The notes: generated from the sequence alone by a model not told the origin. Positions 52,754 to 63,322 are shown, counted from the stretch's first letter. The stretch is 64,000 nt of DNA from Lunatimonas lonarensis (GCF_000390185.1 NZ_AQHR01000029.1:1-64000); one strand, 5' to 3'. Program-made: numbers and translations.

Positions 52754-54247
52754 TTGAACACCATCGCACGGCAAAGTCTTCTGACCACTCTTTTCGCCTA
52801 TATGGGGGTAGTCGTCGGGTATTTCAATGTGCTATGGCTTTTGCCCTATGCGCTAGAGCCCGAACAGGTGGGCCTTTTCAAAACCATACAGGATTTAGCC
52901 ATCCTGTTGGTTCCCTTTGCCCAACTCGGAGTAGGCAACGGAATTACCCGCTTCTTCCCATTGGTGGATGGTTCTAAGTTCCCCTTCTTGACCCAGACCT
53001 TGGTCGTCGGGATAATTGGATTCACTCTGCTGGCTGCGGTCTTCTGGGGGTTTAAAGATTCCATCATTTCACTATTTGCCCAGAATTCTCCTGAGGTAAA
53101 TGACTATTTACTGGTCGCACTTCTTATCACACTGTTTTCGCTCCTAAGCACCATCCTTGAATCTTTCTGTCGATCCTACCTGAAAGTAGCGATCCCTTCG
53201 TTCATCAGAGACGTGCTTCTTCGACTTCTCATGGCCCTATTGGTTCTGGGCTATCTGTTCGATTTATATTCCTTCCATCAGTTGATGTGGGGATTGGGTT
53301 TGGTTTACTTCTTGGCTTTGGTTGCTACCCTTACGTACATGGTCAAACGTAATCTGTTCAAACTGACCTTGGACTGGAAAAATTTGGACAGAAAGTTCCA
53401 GTCGTCGTTTCTGAATTACAGTCTCATCACGCTTCTAGGCACGGCAGGAGCCCTACTGATCATGAAGATCGATAGCCTAATGGTGAGTTCTATGATTGGA
53501 CTAGATGCGAATGCGGTTTATATTATCGGGTTTTCCATAGCCGTCGTCATCGAAATGCCCCGTCGGGCCATCTCCCAGGTGATCATGCCGGTGATTTCCG
53601 AAAAGTTTGCTGCCAACCAGTTGCCTGACATCCATCAGATCTACAAAAAGGTAGCTGTCAACCAACTACTGATTTGTCTTTTGGTCTTTCTGCTAATTTG
53701 GGTAAACATCGATAATCTCTATCACTTCGTACCTAACCGGGATATTTATCAGGCAGGCAAATGGGTGGTTTTCCTTATCGGGCTGGGAAAGATTACCGAT
53801 GCCTTGTTTTCGGTAAACAGTGAGATCATCGTATTTTCCAAATACTACCTGTTTAACATTACAGCTACTGTAATCATGTGCGTGGCCGTTGTCTTTTTAA
53901 ACAGTTGGCTAATCCCCATTTGGGGAATAGAAGGTGCTGCCCTCGCATCCCTTATTGCCATGTTGCTGTACAATGCAATCAAATTCGTTTACATCAAAGT
54001 TAGACTGGGGTTCAATCCCTTCACCGTTGCTTTGTTTAAAATTCTAGCTATCGGACTTGCCAGCTGGACAGTAGCCCGGTTCCTACTTCCCAGCCCCGAT
54101 AGTGTCATATTTGACGTAGTAATAAAAAGCACTGTTCTCGTCTGCTGTTTCGGCATTGGAGCTAAACTGTGGGCGGTCTCTCCTGAGTCTGAATACTGGA
54201 TACGGGAAAAAATCGCACCGATTTTGCAAAAGTTCAATAAACCATAG
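52754..54247 (+). CDS. Polysaccharide flippase (MOP superfamily, Wzx-like)
   Basis: 497 residues with about 12-14 membrane helices. TTG start (52754) 30 bp after the glycosyltransferase; the next in-frame ATG would cut into the first helix. It would move a lipid-linked repeat unit across the inner membrane. A second, distinct flippase lies at 59463. No polymerase (Wzy) gene is recognisable in the window. Confidence 0.87.
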   Translation: MNTIARQSLLTTLFAYMGVVVGYFNVLWLLPYALEPEQVGLFKTIQDLAILLVPFAQLGVGNGITRFFPLVDGSKFPFLTQTLVVGIIGFTLLAAVFWGFKDSIISLFAQNSPEVNDYLLVALLITLFSLLSTILESFCRSYLKVAIPSFIRDVLLRLLMALLVLGYLFDLYSFHQLMWGLGLVYFLALVATLTYMVKRNLFKLTLDWKNLDRKFQSSFLNYSLITLLGTAGALLIMKIDSLMVSSMIGLDANAVYIIGFSIAVVIEMPRRAISQVIMPVISEKFAANQLPDIHQIYKKVAVNQLLICLLVFLLIWVNIDNLYHFVPNRDIYQAGKWVVFLIGLGKITDALFSVNSEIIVFSKYYLFNITATVIMCVAVVFLNSWLIPIWGIEGAALASLIAMLLYNAIKFVYIKVRLGFNPFTVALFKILAIGLASWTVARFLLPSPDSVIFDVVIKSTVLVCCFGIGAKLWAVSPESEYWIREKIAPILQKFNKP

Positions 54248-54249
54248 GC

Positions 54250-55344
54250 TCATTCAAAAAATCGCGCCACCACTTCAGCCACTTCCTGTACCTCCTCTTG
54301 CGTTAGGCCGGTGTTTAGGGGAAGAGAAAGCGTGGTTTTTGCAACGGTTTCGGCCACCGGATAAGGAACCCCATCCAAAAACGGGGACATATGGGGCAAG
54401 ATTTGGGGATAATGGATCGCAGATCCGATTCCGTGTTTTTCCAGATAGCTTTTCAGTTGGTTGCGTTGTCTGCACTGAACGGTAAAAAGATGGGCATTAT
54501 GGTCGTGCCCCAAGATACCTGTGGGAAGAATCAATTCATCGATTCCACGTAACCGCCGCAGATAGATCTCCGCCAACTCTTTTCGTAAGCCCTGCATCCC
54601 TGAAAAGTGCCGCAGCTTGATGCGTAAAAAGGCGGCTTGCAGCGTATCTATTTTTGCGTTTCTTCCGGAGATAAGGTGCTCATTACGAGCTACCTGACCA
54701 TGGTTTACCCAAAGCCTGCATTGTTTCGCCCATTCGGCATCCATTGTCACCAACATCCCTGCCTCTCCGAGTGCTCCCAAATTCTTGGTTGGATAAAAGC
54801 TGAAACAACCGATGGTTCCCCATAAACCAGCCGATCTGCCATTGCTAAAGGCTCCAAACGCCTGCGCGGCATCTTCAATCACCTTTAAGCCAGATCGTTC
54901 GGCAATCCGGCTAAGCCGATCCATCCCTACCATCTTACCGTAAAGATGGACGGGAACGATAGCCTTCGTAGCCGAGGAAACCTTTTGCTCGATGCTATCG
55001 AGGTCAATCAGCCCCTCGGCAGTAACATCCACAAACCGCGGAACGGCACCCACATTCCTTATCGCTTCAGCCGTGGAAACCCATGTCAAAGCTGGCAGGA
55101 TAACCTCATCACCGTAACCAATCCCCAGTACCTTCATCGCTATTTCCAGTGCGTCTGTTCCATTGGAACAGGGTATGACGAATGGTTCGCCAAGGTAGTT
55201 ACGAATTTCTTCGGCAAAGGCATCCACCTCTTTCCCTCCCGAGAAAACACTGGTACGAACCAGTTCTTGAAATTTACTGCTCAACTCCTTTTGGAGTGAT
55301 TGATGGACTTTGTCCAGGTCAAGAAAGGGAATCCTCATTGACAT
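54250..55344 (-). CDS. DegT/DnrJ/EryC1/StrS-type sugar aminotransferase
   Basis: 364 residues. PLP-dependent: the lysine lies in C-F-S-F-Y-P-T-K-N-L-G-A (K near residue 187), with C-S-N-G-T-D-A-L near the start and E-D-A-A-Q-A-F-G in the middle. Makes an amino sugar nucleotide. The ATG at 55338 (M-R-I-P-F-L) is also possible. Its stop is 3 bp from the convergent flippase stop. Confidence 0.9.
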   Translation of the reverse strand: MSMRIPFLDLDKVHQSLQKELSSKFQELVRTSVFSGGKEVDAFAEEIRNYLGEPFVIPCSNGTDALEIAMKVLGIGYGDEVILPALTWVSTAEAIRNVGAVPRFVDVTAEGLIDLDSIEQKVSSATKAIVPVHLYGKMVGMDRLSRIAERSGLKVIEDAAQAFGAFSNGRSAGLWGTIGCFSFYPTKNLGALGEAGMLVTMDAEWAKQCRLWVNHGQVARNEHLISGRNAKIDTLQAAFLRIKLRHFSGMQGLRKELAEIYLRRLRGIDELILPTGILGHDHNAHLFTVQCRQRNQLKSYLEKHGIGSAIHYPQILPHMSPFLDGVPYPVAETVAKTTLSLPLNTGLTQEEVQEVAEVVARFFE

Positions 55345-55459
55345 CTGTCTATATTTTTTTCAGCGGTCAAAACCCGCTCTAAACCAAAGATCGGCAATGC
55401 CTTTATCAATCCTCGGTAGAATCTCAAAACCTATGATCATCCGGCGAGTAACGAGTACG

Positions 55460-56770
55460 TTATTCCTTTCCGTCTTTGGCAAGTTCGATTTCACGTAATA
55501 TTTCGGCTAATGAACCAGTAAGGTTCCTTCTTGAATAGCGGCCAACGCCTTTCCTTGGGGGATTGGTACGACGGAGCTCAAATGCCAACGAAAGAAACCT
55601 TTCTATTTCCCTGGGTTTGGTGTGACTTATGACCCGACCTGCCTCTGCATGATGTATAAGCTTTGCTGCATCCCCTTCGGCGTCACCCAACGCGATGATT
55701 CTTCTACCTGTTGCTAGGTATTCAAAGAGTTTTCCAGGGATATTTCCCTTGGCATTTTTGGTGTCTGTTAGAATCAGCAGCAGCAAATGGGCTTTCCCAT
55801 AATAGGTAAAAACGGCTTCGTGGCTTATATATCCGGGAAATACCGTTCGTTGGGCAAGCCATGGGTCCTTTGCCACAAATTCCTTAACCTGATCACTGAC
55901 TTTTCCCACAAATGTTAAGCGAACAGCCTCTCCGGATTTTTGAAACACTTCTCTGAAAGCATGCAAAAATGGAAGAGGGTTTCGGATGGCATCGATGACT
56001 CCTGTGTAAACTACTTCGAAGATGTCATACGATTCCTGCTTGTAGGAAAAATCTGAAGGGAGATCCGCTTCATCGAAGCCATTGGTGAGCAAATGCACAG
56101 GTCGATTGGTCAACTGCTTCATTTCTTCCTGAAAGGTAGGGCTGATGGTCATTAACGCATCTGCCTCGGAAAAAACAGAATCCTCCAACTGTCGGTGCTT
56201 GGCTCGTACCCCTGCAGTCATGGGAAGTGTATCCAAGAACTCCCAAGCAGACCATGGATCGCGGAAATCCGCCAACCAAGGCAACCCTGTTGCCCGCTTT
56301 AGGTTCCGCCCTATCAGATGCATGCTATGGGGAGGGCCGGTTGTGATGATTGCAGCAAAATTGTTCACTTCGGCTATTTCACGTAAAAACTTAACGGATG
56401 GACGCACCCAAAACACCCTCGGATCCGGAATCAGCGTATTTGCCCTTATCCAAATGGCGAGCCTATCCAGCCATGATTTCTTCCTCCTTTCCAAGATAAC
56501 CGACGGATCTTTAATGCCGTCCTTTTTCAGGTATCTAAAAAGCTGATAGGGCTCCCATATCGGAAATCTCAGTACTTCCAGCTGAGGATCAACTTCACAG
56601 AGGAGGGAGGGATCTTTTAATTCAAAATCAGGATTCTCGGGAGTGAAAATCACCGGATCCCAGCCAAACTGCGGCAGGTACTTAGCGAACTTAAGCCAGC
56701 GTTGAACACCAGAACCTGAACTCGGAGGCCAATAGTAGGTGATGATCAAAACTCGTTTGGGCGCTCGCAT
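55460..56770 (-). CDS. Family 4-like glycosyltransferase (second)
   Basis: About 436 residues from ATG 56770 (M-R-A-P-K-R-V-L-I-I-T-Y-Y-W-P-P); an ATG 15 codons upstream (56815) would lie within a hairpin, so I prefer the shorter form. GT-B pattern: S-S-G-S-G-V-Q-R-W near the start, D-F-R-D-P-W-S-A-W, V-Y-T-G-V-I-D-A-I-R, and G-K-L-F-E-Y-L-A-T-G. It may act in the same surface polysaccharide pathway. Confidence 0.87.
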   Translation of the reverse strand: MRAPKRVLIITYYWPPSSGSGVQRWLKFAKYLPQFGWDPVIFTPENPDFELKDPSLLCEVDPQLEVLRFPIWEPYQLFRYLKKDGIKDPSVILERRKKSWLDRLAIWIRANTLIPDPRVFWVRPSVKFLREIAEVNNFAAIITTGPPHSMHLIGRNLKRATGLPWLADFRDPWSAWEFLDTLPMTAGVRAKHRQLEDSVFSEADALMTISPTFQEEMKQLTNRPVHLLTNGFDEADLPSDFSYKQESYDIFEVVYTGVIDAIRNPLPFLHAFREVFQKSGEAVRLTFVGKVSDQVKEFVAKDPWLAQRTVFPGYISHEAVFTYYGKAHLLLLILTDTKNAKGNIPGKLFEYLATGRRIIALGDAEGDAAKLIHHAEAGRVISHTKPREIERFLSLAFELRRTNPPRKGVGRYSRRNLTGSLAEILREIELAKDGKE

Positions 56771-56811
56771 GTGTATCGGAAAATTTTTCGAATGACTGAA
56801 AATAAAGCAAC

Positions 56812-56838
56812 CCATCCCCTAAAGTGGAAAAGGGATGG
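56812..56838 (-). terminator. Weak terminator-like hairpin after the isocitrate dehydrogenase gene
   Basis: CCATCCC (56812-56818) pairs with GGGATGG (56832-56838). Read leftward, it is followed by GTTGCTTTATTTT, a poor U-tract. The position just after the dehydrogenase stop (56853) supports a termination role. Confidence 0.5.
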
Positions 56839-56852
56839 ATTGCCAAAAAAGA

Positions 56853-58310
56853 TTATTCTCCTTGCGCTAGGGAGAAACCACGTACACCATCAAAGGTGTA
56901 GAGATGTTCTGTTTTGATGAAGTCAAAGCCCAACTCGAGCACTTGTTGTAATACATCGATAGCCTGCCCATGGGTAATGCCCGATTCGTCAGAAGTCAAA
57001 AACCGAACCCTCCAGTGGTCGGAACAGAAGGTTTCCTTCATTCCGTCAGGATACACCTTAACACCACGGTTCGTGATCAGCCTCAATTTCAATCCACCCG
57101 CATCCACCTGTCGGAGCCGATCCCCTATTACGTTGGGATTCCTTCCATCTTCCTTCCAGTCTATGAATACATCCAATCCGATCAGCTGCTTTTTAGCAGG
57201 TTCCCTTTTTTTGAGAACCAGCGTACCGGATCCTTCCTCACCACCTTTGGCAAAGGATGCCGGCTGCATGTGTTCCGGCTGCATTCCTAACCGATCGATG
57301 ACCGCTTGGGCAAATTCCTGCGTTCCGACCTTCTTTTGGGAAATTCCCTCCTGATAGATATCTGCTGTATGCAGCCCATCCTCCATGGTTTTCATCCATG
57401 CATTGCTTATTTTTTCGGCGACCTCAGGCTGCCCGATATGCACCAGCATCATGATGGCACCATTCAGGAGCCCTGAGGGGTTTGCTATGTCCATACCAGC
57501 AATGTCGGGCGCAGAACCATGTATAGCCTCAAACATCGCCACATCTTCACCCACATTGGATGATCCGCCCAACCCAACAGAACCGGTCACCTGGGCCGCT
57601 ACATCAGAAATGATATCGCCATATAGATTGAGCGTGACGATCACGTCAAACATTTCAGGCCGGTCCGCAATCAATGCTGTTCCTATATCAATGATCTTAT
57701 GGTCAGCCTGAATATCGGGATACTCTTTGGCCACTTCATCGAAAACCTTATGAAACAAACCATCTGCCAGTTTCATGATGTTGTCCTTCGTCATGCATGT
57801 CACCTTTTTCCGGTTGTATTTCTTGGCATATTCGAAGGCATACCGAACTATCTTTTCGCTACCAGGTCTCGTTATCAACTTCAGGCACTGATAGACCTCA
57901 TCCGTTTGCCGGTGTTCTATGCCTGCATAGAGATCTTCCTCATTCTCCCTGATGATCACCAGATCCGTTTTGGGAAAATGGGTACGAATATACGGTGAGT
58001 AGGCCTTGCATGGCCGGACATTCGCATAGAGGCCAAGGGTTTTTCGGGTAGTCACATTCAGACTCTTGAAGCCTCCTCCTTGGGGGGTGGTAATGGGTGA
58101 TTTCAAAAAAACCTTGGTTTCCCTTAATGAATCCCAGGCCCTGGGTTCAATCCCGGAGGTGATTCCCTTAAGGTAAACCTGCTCGCCAATCTCAATCACA
58201 TCCGTTTCAATCTCCGCGCCTGCCGCTTCTAAAATGGAAAGTGTTGCTTTCATGATTTCCGGGCCAATCCCATCCCCATATGCGACCGTAATTTTTCGTT
58301 TTGAAGACAT
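56853..58310 (-). CDS. icd: Isocitrate dehydrogenase (NADP-type, long form)
   Basis: 485 residues; isocitrate to 2-oxoglutarate in the TCA cycle. The N-terminal isocitrate/isopropylmalate dehydrogenase fold shows A-Y-G-D-G-I-G-P-E, S-P-I-T-T-P-Q-G-G-G-F, I-R-E-N-E-E-D-L-Y-A-G-I-E and F-E-A-I-H-G-S-A-P-D-I-A-G. A C-terminal extra domain (about 370-485) is as in Thermus-like enzymes. The -7 element TATTTTTG is on the minus strand at 58348-58355. Confidence 0.92.
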   Translation of the reverse strand: MSSKRKITVAYGDGIGPEIMKATLSILEAAGAEIETDVIEIGEQVYLKGITSGIEPRAWDSLRETKVFLKSPITTPQGGGFKSLNVTTRKTLGLYANVRPCKAYSPYIRTHFPKTDLVIIRENEEDLYAGIEHRQTDEVYQCLKLITRPGSEKIVRYAFEYAKKYNRKKVTCMTKDNIMKLADGLFHKVFDEVAKEYPDIQADHKIIDIGTALIADRPEMFDVIVTLNLYGDIISDVAAQVTGSVGLGGSSNVGEDVAMFEAIHGSAPDIAGMDIANPSGLLNGAIMMLVHIGQPEVAEKISNAWMKTMEDGLHTADIYQEGISQKKVGTQEFAQAVIDRLGMQPEHMQPASFAKGGEEGSGTLVLKKREPAKKQLIGLDVFIDWKEDGRNPNVIGDRLRQVDAGGLKLRLITNRGVKVYPDGMKETFCSDHWRVRFLTSDESGITHGQAIDVLQQVLELGFDFIKTEHLYTFDGVRGFSLAQGE

Positions 58311-58347
58311 AAATGTTCGTTCTAAGTAGTTGAAAATTTAACGTAGA

Positions 58348-58355
58348 CAAAAATA
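58348..58355 (-). promoter_or_regulatory. -7 promoter element of isocitrate dehydrogenase
   Basis: TATTTTTG on the minus strand, 37 nt upstream of the ATG at 58310. No matching TTTG at the usual distance. Confidence 0.4.
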
Positions 58356-58596
58356 ACAAGTTTCGGTGGACTAAGGTCTAAAAAGTTCACATTTGCGCAA
58401 TCACGAACCCTAATAAATACGGGATTTACCACTAATTTCACCTTAGATTCAATTCATTATTTTACATTTTCCCATTTTTCAGAATAATAAATAAGCGTTT
58501 TGCTTTAAAAAGAGATCCTACCCTTGAATCTCTAATGTCTTTGTGTTCGACCTTTCTACCTGTTCTGGGTATGACTTGTGATTTATGTGTGTTTGT

Positions 58597-58627
58597 TTTG
58601 TGTTTGAAATACGTACTTGTATATTTG
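58597..58627 (+). promoter_or_regulatory. Strong Bacteroidota-type promoter of the enoyl-CoA hydratase gene
   Basis: TTTG (58597-58600), 19-nt spacer, TATATTTG (58620-58627): both elements match fully with consensus spacing. Transcription would begin near 58634, which fixes the translation start at ATG 58651. The rest of the gap 58356-58596 is AT-rich with no other feature seen. Confidence 0.75.
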
Positions 58628-58650
58628 AAGATTATCACGGATCGTTTCTT

Positions 58651-59436
58651 ATGGCAGAACCAAAAAATATTCTTTCCGAAATCAGAGATGGAATACTTTA
58701 TCTAACGATTAATCGAGAATCCAAGCTGAACGCATTGAGTTATAAAATATTGGAGGAACTGAACAATATTTTTAACGAAGTAAACGACAATAAGTCTATC
58801 CGAGGCGTCATCATCACAGGAGCTGGAGATAAGGCGTTTGTCGCGGGAGCAGATATAAACGAGATTTCCGAGCTCAATGAAGTAAACGCCCGAAAATTCG
58901 CCGAATTCGGCCAAGAGGTTTTTCAGAATATAGAGTCCTGCCACAAGCCGGTAATTGCCGTCGTAAACGGCTATGCCTTGGGAGGAGGCTGTGAACTTGC
59001 CATCGCCTGCCATATGCGGATCGCCACTGCAAATGCAAAATTCGGCCAACCCGAGGTTAACTTGGGAATTATCCCCGGATATGGCGGAACGCAACGACTT
59101 ACCCACCTGATAGGAAGGTCAAAGGCCACCGAGCTCCTCATGACAGCAGATATGATGGACGCTTCTGAAGCTTTGAAACTTGGGCTGTTAAATTACGTGG
59201 AGTCCACGAAAGAAAATGCCATCAAAAAGGCGGAATCTATTCTGGAAAAGATCATGAAAAAAGCTCCACTCTCCATCGGGATGATCATCGATTGCGTAAA
59301 TGCTGTCTATGCCAGTGATGGAAATGGCTACCAAATCGAAGCAAACAGTTTTGCCAGGTGCGTGAAATCAGAAGATTACCGGGAGGGCACCAAAGCATTT
59401 CTGGAGAAAAGAGAACCTAATTTTAAGGGGGAGTAG
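58651..59436 (+). CDS. Enoyl-CoA hydratase
   Basis: 261 residues; crotonase fold. Starts at ATG 58651 (M-A-E-P-K-N-I-L); the longer frame from 58585 is ruled out by the promoter inside it. A-F-V-A-G-A-D-I-N-E-I is the CoA/oxyanion segment; G-Y-A-L-G-G-G-C-E-L-A-I-A and L-G-I-I-P-G-Y-G-G-T-Q-R-L contain the two catalytic glutamate positions. Hydrates trans-2-enoyl-CoA in beta-oxidation or a related pathway. Confidence 0.93.
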   Translation: MAEPKNILSEIRDGILYLTINRESKLNALSYKILEELNNIFNEVNDNKSIRGVIITGAGDKAFVAGADINEISELNEVNARKFAEFGQEVFQNIESCHKPVIAVVNGYALGGGCELAIACHMRIATANAKFGQPEVNLGIIPGYGGTQRLTHLIGRSKATELLMTADMMDASEALKLGLLNYVESTKENAIKKAESILEKIMKKAPLSIGMIIDCVNAVYASDGNGYQIEANSFARCVKSEDYREGTKAFLEKREPNFKGE

Positions 59437-59454
59437 ATTGAGCCCCTTTTTTTT
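59425..59454 (+). terminator. Intrinsic terminator of the hydratase gene
   Basis: AAGGGG (59425-59430) pairs with CCCCTT (59443-59448) around a 12-base loop that contains the stop codon, and a run of T to 59454. It separates the hydratase from the flippase operon. Confidence 0.75.
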
Positions 59455-59462
59455 ATTTTAAT

Positions 59463-60983
59463 ATGGGCCAGCTTCAGAAACTTGCGAGCCAATCTGCCAT
59501 CTATGGCATTAGTAGCATTCTGGGCAAGACGATCAATTTTTTGCTGATCCCACTCTACACAGGTTACCTCCAAATGGAGGACTTGGGATCTTTTACCATG
59601 ATCTACGCTTTAATAGCCTTCCTGAATGTCCTATTTACCTTCGGTATGGAGACGGCCTATTTTCGCTTTGCCACTGGTAAAGGACTTGCGCCAGACCGCG
59701 TCTATCACAATGCCCAAACCTTGGTCGGTCTAGTAGCAATCCTACTTGGATCCCTTCTATACTTTCTTTCGGGCTCGATCGCAGAAGTGCTAAACTATCC
59801 CGGAAAATCCCACTTGTTTAAGTGGGTCGCACTGATCCTAGCGATCGACGCGCTGCTCGCCATTCCCTTTGCAAAACTTCGGATGGAAGGAAAGGCCCTC
59901 ACCTTTGCCTTGATAAAACTCTCCAACATTTTTTTGAACGTAGGGCTGAACCTTCTTTTTATAGTAGTCGCGTACCACATTTACATGGGGGATTGGTTGC
60001 CCGGAATGCAGCGTTGGGTAGCAACCATATATAACCCGGAATGGGGAGTGGATTACATCATTTTGGCAAATTTATTAGCCAATGCTGCCCTGATTCCTGT
60101 GCTTGCTTATTACGGCGGCCCCATCCGAATGCGGTTGGATAAAACGGTCATTAAACCAATGTGGTCCTACGCCTATCCCCTGCTATTTATGGGTCTCGCA
60201 GGCGTGGTCAACGAAGTATTTTCCAGGGGACTATTTGAATACGCCATTCCGGAGGACTACTTTAGCGGACTGACCAAACGGGAGGCGGCAGGTGTATTTG
60301 GGGCCAACTTTAAACTGGCGATTTTCATGAACCTAATCATTCAGGCATTCAAATACGCTGCGGAGCCTTTCTTTTTTCAGCAAGCTGAAAACAAGCAAAG
60401 CCCGCTTGTCTTCGCTAAGGTAATGCATTGGTTCATACTATTCTGTACCTTCCTAATGGTTGCCGTTTCAGTAAACCTAGATCTCATCGCCCGTTTGTTT
60501 TTCCAGTCTCCTGGGTACGAAAGCGGACTCAAAATCGTCCCCATGCTTCTGCTTGGCTACCTCTTTCTTGGCATATACTATAACTTAAGCATATGGTTTA
60601 AGCTTACCGACCAAACCTCCTATAGCTTTTACATGACTGCTTTGGGCGCCCTTATCACCATTGGCACCATACTGGTATTGGTACCGCGATGGGGTTTCAT
60701 GGGCGGAGCGTTCAGCACCTTGGCCAGTTATTTTGCGATGAGTGCAGTATGTTTTTGGTTAGGGCAAAAGTATTTCCCTATCCCCTATCGCGTCAAAGAA
60801 GCACTGCTGCTACTCTCCTTATCCATTGCTTTCAGCTATGTAGGGTTTTGGATAGACACCGGCAACCAACTGTTAAATTTTGTTATCCACAACGCTTTCC
60901 TGGTTCTTTATGGCTCAATACTTTTTCTTATGGAGAAAAAGGAACTAACTTCGTTGATTAAAAACAATCGCCAAAAACAGTGA
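59463..60983 (+). CDS. Polysaccharide/lipid flippase, MOP superfamily (second)
   Basis: 506 residues with about 12-14 hydrophobic helices; opens [20 protein letters not shown], typical of Wzx/MurJ-like transporters. The stop overlaps the dut GTG start. Members next to dut in Bacteroidota are often annotated lipopolysaccharide biosynthesis proteins; the cargo is unknown. Confidence 0.88.
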   Translation: MGQLQKLASQSAIYGISSILGKTINFLLIPLYTGYLQMEDLGSFTMIYALIAFLNVLFTFGMETAYFRFATGKGLAPDRVYHNAQTLVGLVAILLGSLLYFLSGSIAEVLNYPGKSHLFKWVALILAIDALLAIPFAKLRMEGKALTFALIKLSNIFLNVGLNLLFIVVAYHIYMGDWLPGMQRWVATIYNPEWGVDYIILANLLANAALIPVLAYYGGPIRMRLDKTVIKPMWSYAYPLLFMGLAGVVNEVFSRGLFEYAIPEDYFSGLTKREAAGVFGANFKLAIFMNLIIQAFKYAAEPFFFQQAENKQSPLVFAKVMHWFILFCTFLMVAVSVNLDLIARLFFQSPGYESGLKIVPMLLLGYLFLGIYYNLSIWFKLTDQTSYSFYMTALGALITIGTILVLVPRWGFMGGAFSTLASYFAMSAVCFWLGQKYFPIPYRVKEALLLLSLSIAFSYVGFWIDTGNQLLNFVIHNAFLVLYGSILFLMEKKELTSLIKNNRQKQ

Positions 60984-61417
60984 GTATGGACGTACGGATC
61001 GTCAATCATTCGAAGCACCCCCTCCCCTCTTATCAGACCATCGAATCTGCCGGTATGGACTTACGGGCCAATACCGATGAGGATATTACGTTAAATCCAA
61101 TGGAAAGAAAGCTGATAGGAACCGGATTGCATATTGAACTGCCCGTTGGTTTTGAGGCGCAGATACGACCCAGAAGTGGACTGGCCTATAAATTCGGAAT
61201 TACTGTATTGAACAGCCCGGGCACCGTTGACTCCGATTATCGTGGCGAACTGAAGGTTTTGCTCGTCAACCTGTCGGAACAAACCGTTACCCTCAAGGAC
61301 GGAGAGCGAATCGCCCAACTTGTGGTAGCGAGACACGAGAAAATAACCTGGATGGAAGCGGATTCGCTGACCGATACAGAAAGGGGACAAGGTGGATACG
61401 GAAGTACAGGCAGATAG
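60980..61417 (+). CDS. dut: dUTP diphosphatase
   Basis: 145 residues. GTG at 60980 overlaps the flippase TGA (60981-60983); an in-frame ATG at 60986 is also possible. All five motifs: [36 protein letters not shown] and [10 protein letters not shown]. Removes dUTP and provides dUMP for dTMP. Trimeric in the family. Confidence 0.95.
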   Translation: MSMDVRIVNHSKHPLPSYQTIESAGMDLRANTDEDITLNPMERKLIGTGLHIELPVGFEAQIRPRSGLAYKFGITVLNSPGTVDSDYRGELKVLLVNLSEQTVTLKDGERIAQLVVARHEKITWMEADSLTDTERGQGGYGSTGR

Positions 61418-61564
61418 CCCAAATCCAGCGGCGATTTATAAAAACCAAAAAGGAAGTTTATTGTTATAAATGAGTATTTTAACCCCAAATAGCAGCCTTA
61501 CAAACCAACCCCCTCTCACAAACCAAATGAACCTATCACCGTATAGTGGCAGTAAAGCCATTTG

Positions 61565-63322
61565 ATGAAACCTATGACACTCCGTATCCCTATTTATTTT
61601 GCCTGTACCATCACCTGTATCCTTCTCTGCTCCATATTGGTAGTGGATTCCAGTGCCCAGGAACGGATGTCAAAAAAACAGCGAAAAAAACAGGAGAAAG
61701 AAATTTTGGCGTCAAGGCTTTTTGTTGAAGGACAGAAGTACATGATGCTCGAGGATTTCGATCGGGCTTTTTTTTATTTCGATAAATCGAGGTTTTATAA
61801 TCCGAGCGAGGCTGCCGTTTACTTTAAGATGGCAGAAATACTTACACGGGCCAATCAGTTGGACAAAGCACTCGAACTCGCCCGACAGGCAGTGGAGTTA
61901 GATGGTGACAACAAGTATTACAAGTTGATGATTGCTGAAATATACAGCAAACAAAAGAAGCCAAAAGAAGCAGCCGATGTATTGAAGTCATTGATGGATG
62001 ACAAAACAGAAAATCAACAACAATACATCCTGGAACTTGCTTCTTTGTATCTAGCCTCCCAGGATTTCGAAAAAGCTTTGGCAGCACTGGAAGAAGCGGA
62101 AGAATACTATGGGATCGTAGAACAGCTCACTGCGCAGAAGCAACGGATCTTCCTCAGACAAAATGATCTGGAAAGTGCCGTCATGGAAGGGCAAAAACTC
62201 ATAGATGCCCATCCTGGAAACGCCACCTACGTGTTGGCACTTGTGGAGATTCTCTTCAATAACAACCGGGTGGACCAAGCTATGGAGGTAGTGAAAAAGT
62301 CGCTCGCTACCTATCCGGATCAGCCGGAGCTGTTTATGGCCATGTTTACCCTACATAAGGAAAAGAAGCAGCCTGCTCTGGCCAATGATTATGTAAAAAG
62401 GGCGTTTGCCCACCCCGATCTGGAAGTGGAGATGAAGGTGAGGGTATTTGCCGAAATCCTTCAGGAACTCAAAACAGAAACCAGAAACAACTTGCTGGAT
62501 GAGTTGGCAGGTTCACTGAAAAAGCACCACCCAAAGGATCCGACAGTCCTTGGCATATTGGGAGATTTTGAACAATCAAAGGGGAACAAAGCTGAAGCCC
62601 TGGTTTTTTACCGAGCCTCCATTGCCGAATCAACTGAAAATGAAGGTATTATTCAAGCTGCGATCAGTCTCATGTTTGAGCAGCAGATCGATTTTTCGGA
62701 AATCGAAGCACTCACAGAAATAGCCGTTGAAGGGTTCCCTGAGCGACCGGAGTTTTGGTTTTTTGATGGAACCGCCAAACTGGCCCAGAAAAAGTACGCT
62801 GCGTCCCGGGAATCCCTCGAAAAAGCCCTTGAAATAAACCAGGACAAAAATCGCCAACTGGAAATGATGGTCCTAGGCCAGCTAGGTGATACCTATCATT
62901 CATTGGGAGAAAAGGAGCTCGCTTTCAGTACTTATGAAAAAGTTTTGGAAATAAATCCAAACAATGAACATATATTAAACAATTATGCCTACTTTCTGTC
63001 TTTGGAAAGAAAAGACTTAGACAAGGCAAAAAAAATGTCTGAAAAATTGGTTACCCGGTTTCCAAAAAACGCCACCTATCTAGACACCCATGCTTGGGTT
63101 CTGTTTCAGCTGGGACTGTACGAAGATGCAAAGAAGTACATGGAAAAGGCACTGGAATATCAGCTAGAGCCCAGCGGGGTAATGTATGAACATTTTGGAG
63201 ATATTTTGTATAAGTTGGGCGATGAAAAGCAGGCGTTAGCCTATTGGAAAAAAGCAGAAGGACTGGATGAGACTTCGAAATTTTTGTCTGAAAAAATCAA
63301 GCATAAACGATACTATGAATAG
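61565..63322 (+). CDS. Tetratricopeptide repeat protein, secreted
   Basis: 585 residues from ATG 61565 (a TTG just before is also in frame). A signal peptide ends near D-S-S-A-Q. Then about 13-15 TPR units, e.g. A-V-Y-F-K-M-A-E-I-L-T-R-A-N-Q-L-D-K, and the last ones near Y-E-H-F-G-D-I-L-Y-K-L-G-D. Probably periplasmic, possibly at the outer-membrane side. Its stop overlaps the next start by 8 bp. Confidence 0.88.
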   Translation: MKPMTLRIPIYFACTITCILLCSILVVDSSAQERMSKKQRKKQEKEILASRLFVEGQKYMMLEDFDRAFFYFDKSRFYNPSEAAVYFKMAEILTRANQLDKALELARQAVELDGDNKYYKLMIAEIYSKQKKPKEAADVLKSLMDDKTENQQQYILELASLYLASQDFEKALAALEEAEEYYGIVEQLTAQKQRIFLRQNDLESAVMEGQKLIDAHPGNATYVLALVEILFNNNRVDQAMEVVKKSLATYPDQPELFMAMFTLHKEKKQPALANDYVKRAFAHPDLEVEMKVRVFAEILQELKTETRNNLLDELAGSLKKHHPKDPTVLGILGDFEQSKGNKAEALVFYRASIAESTENEGIIQAAISLMFEQQIDFSEIEALTEIAVEGFPERPEFWFFDGTAKLAQKKYAASRESLEKALEINQDKNRQLEMMVLGQLGDTYHSLGEKELAFSTYEKVLEINPNNEHILNNYAYFLSLERKDLDKAKKMSEKLVTRFPKNATYLDTHAWVLFQLGLYEDAKKYMEKALEYQLEPSGVMYEHFGDILYKLGDEKQALAYWKKAEGLDETSKFLSEKIKHKRYYE

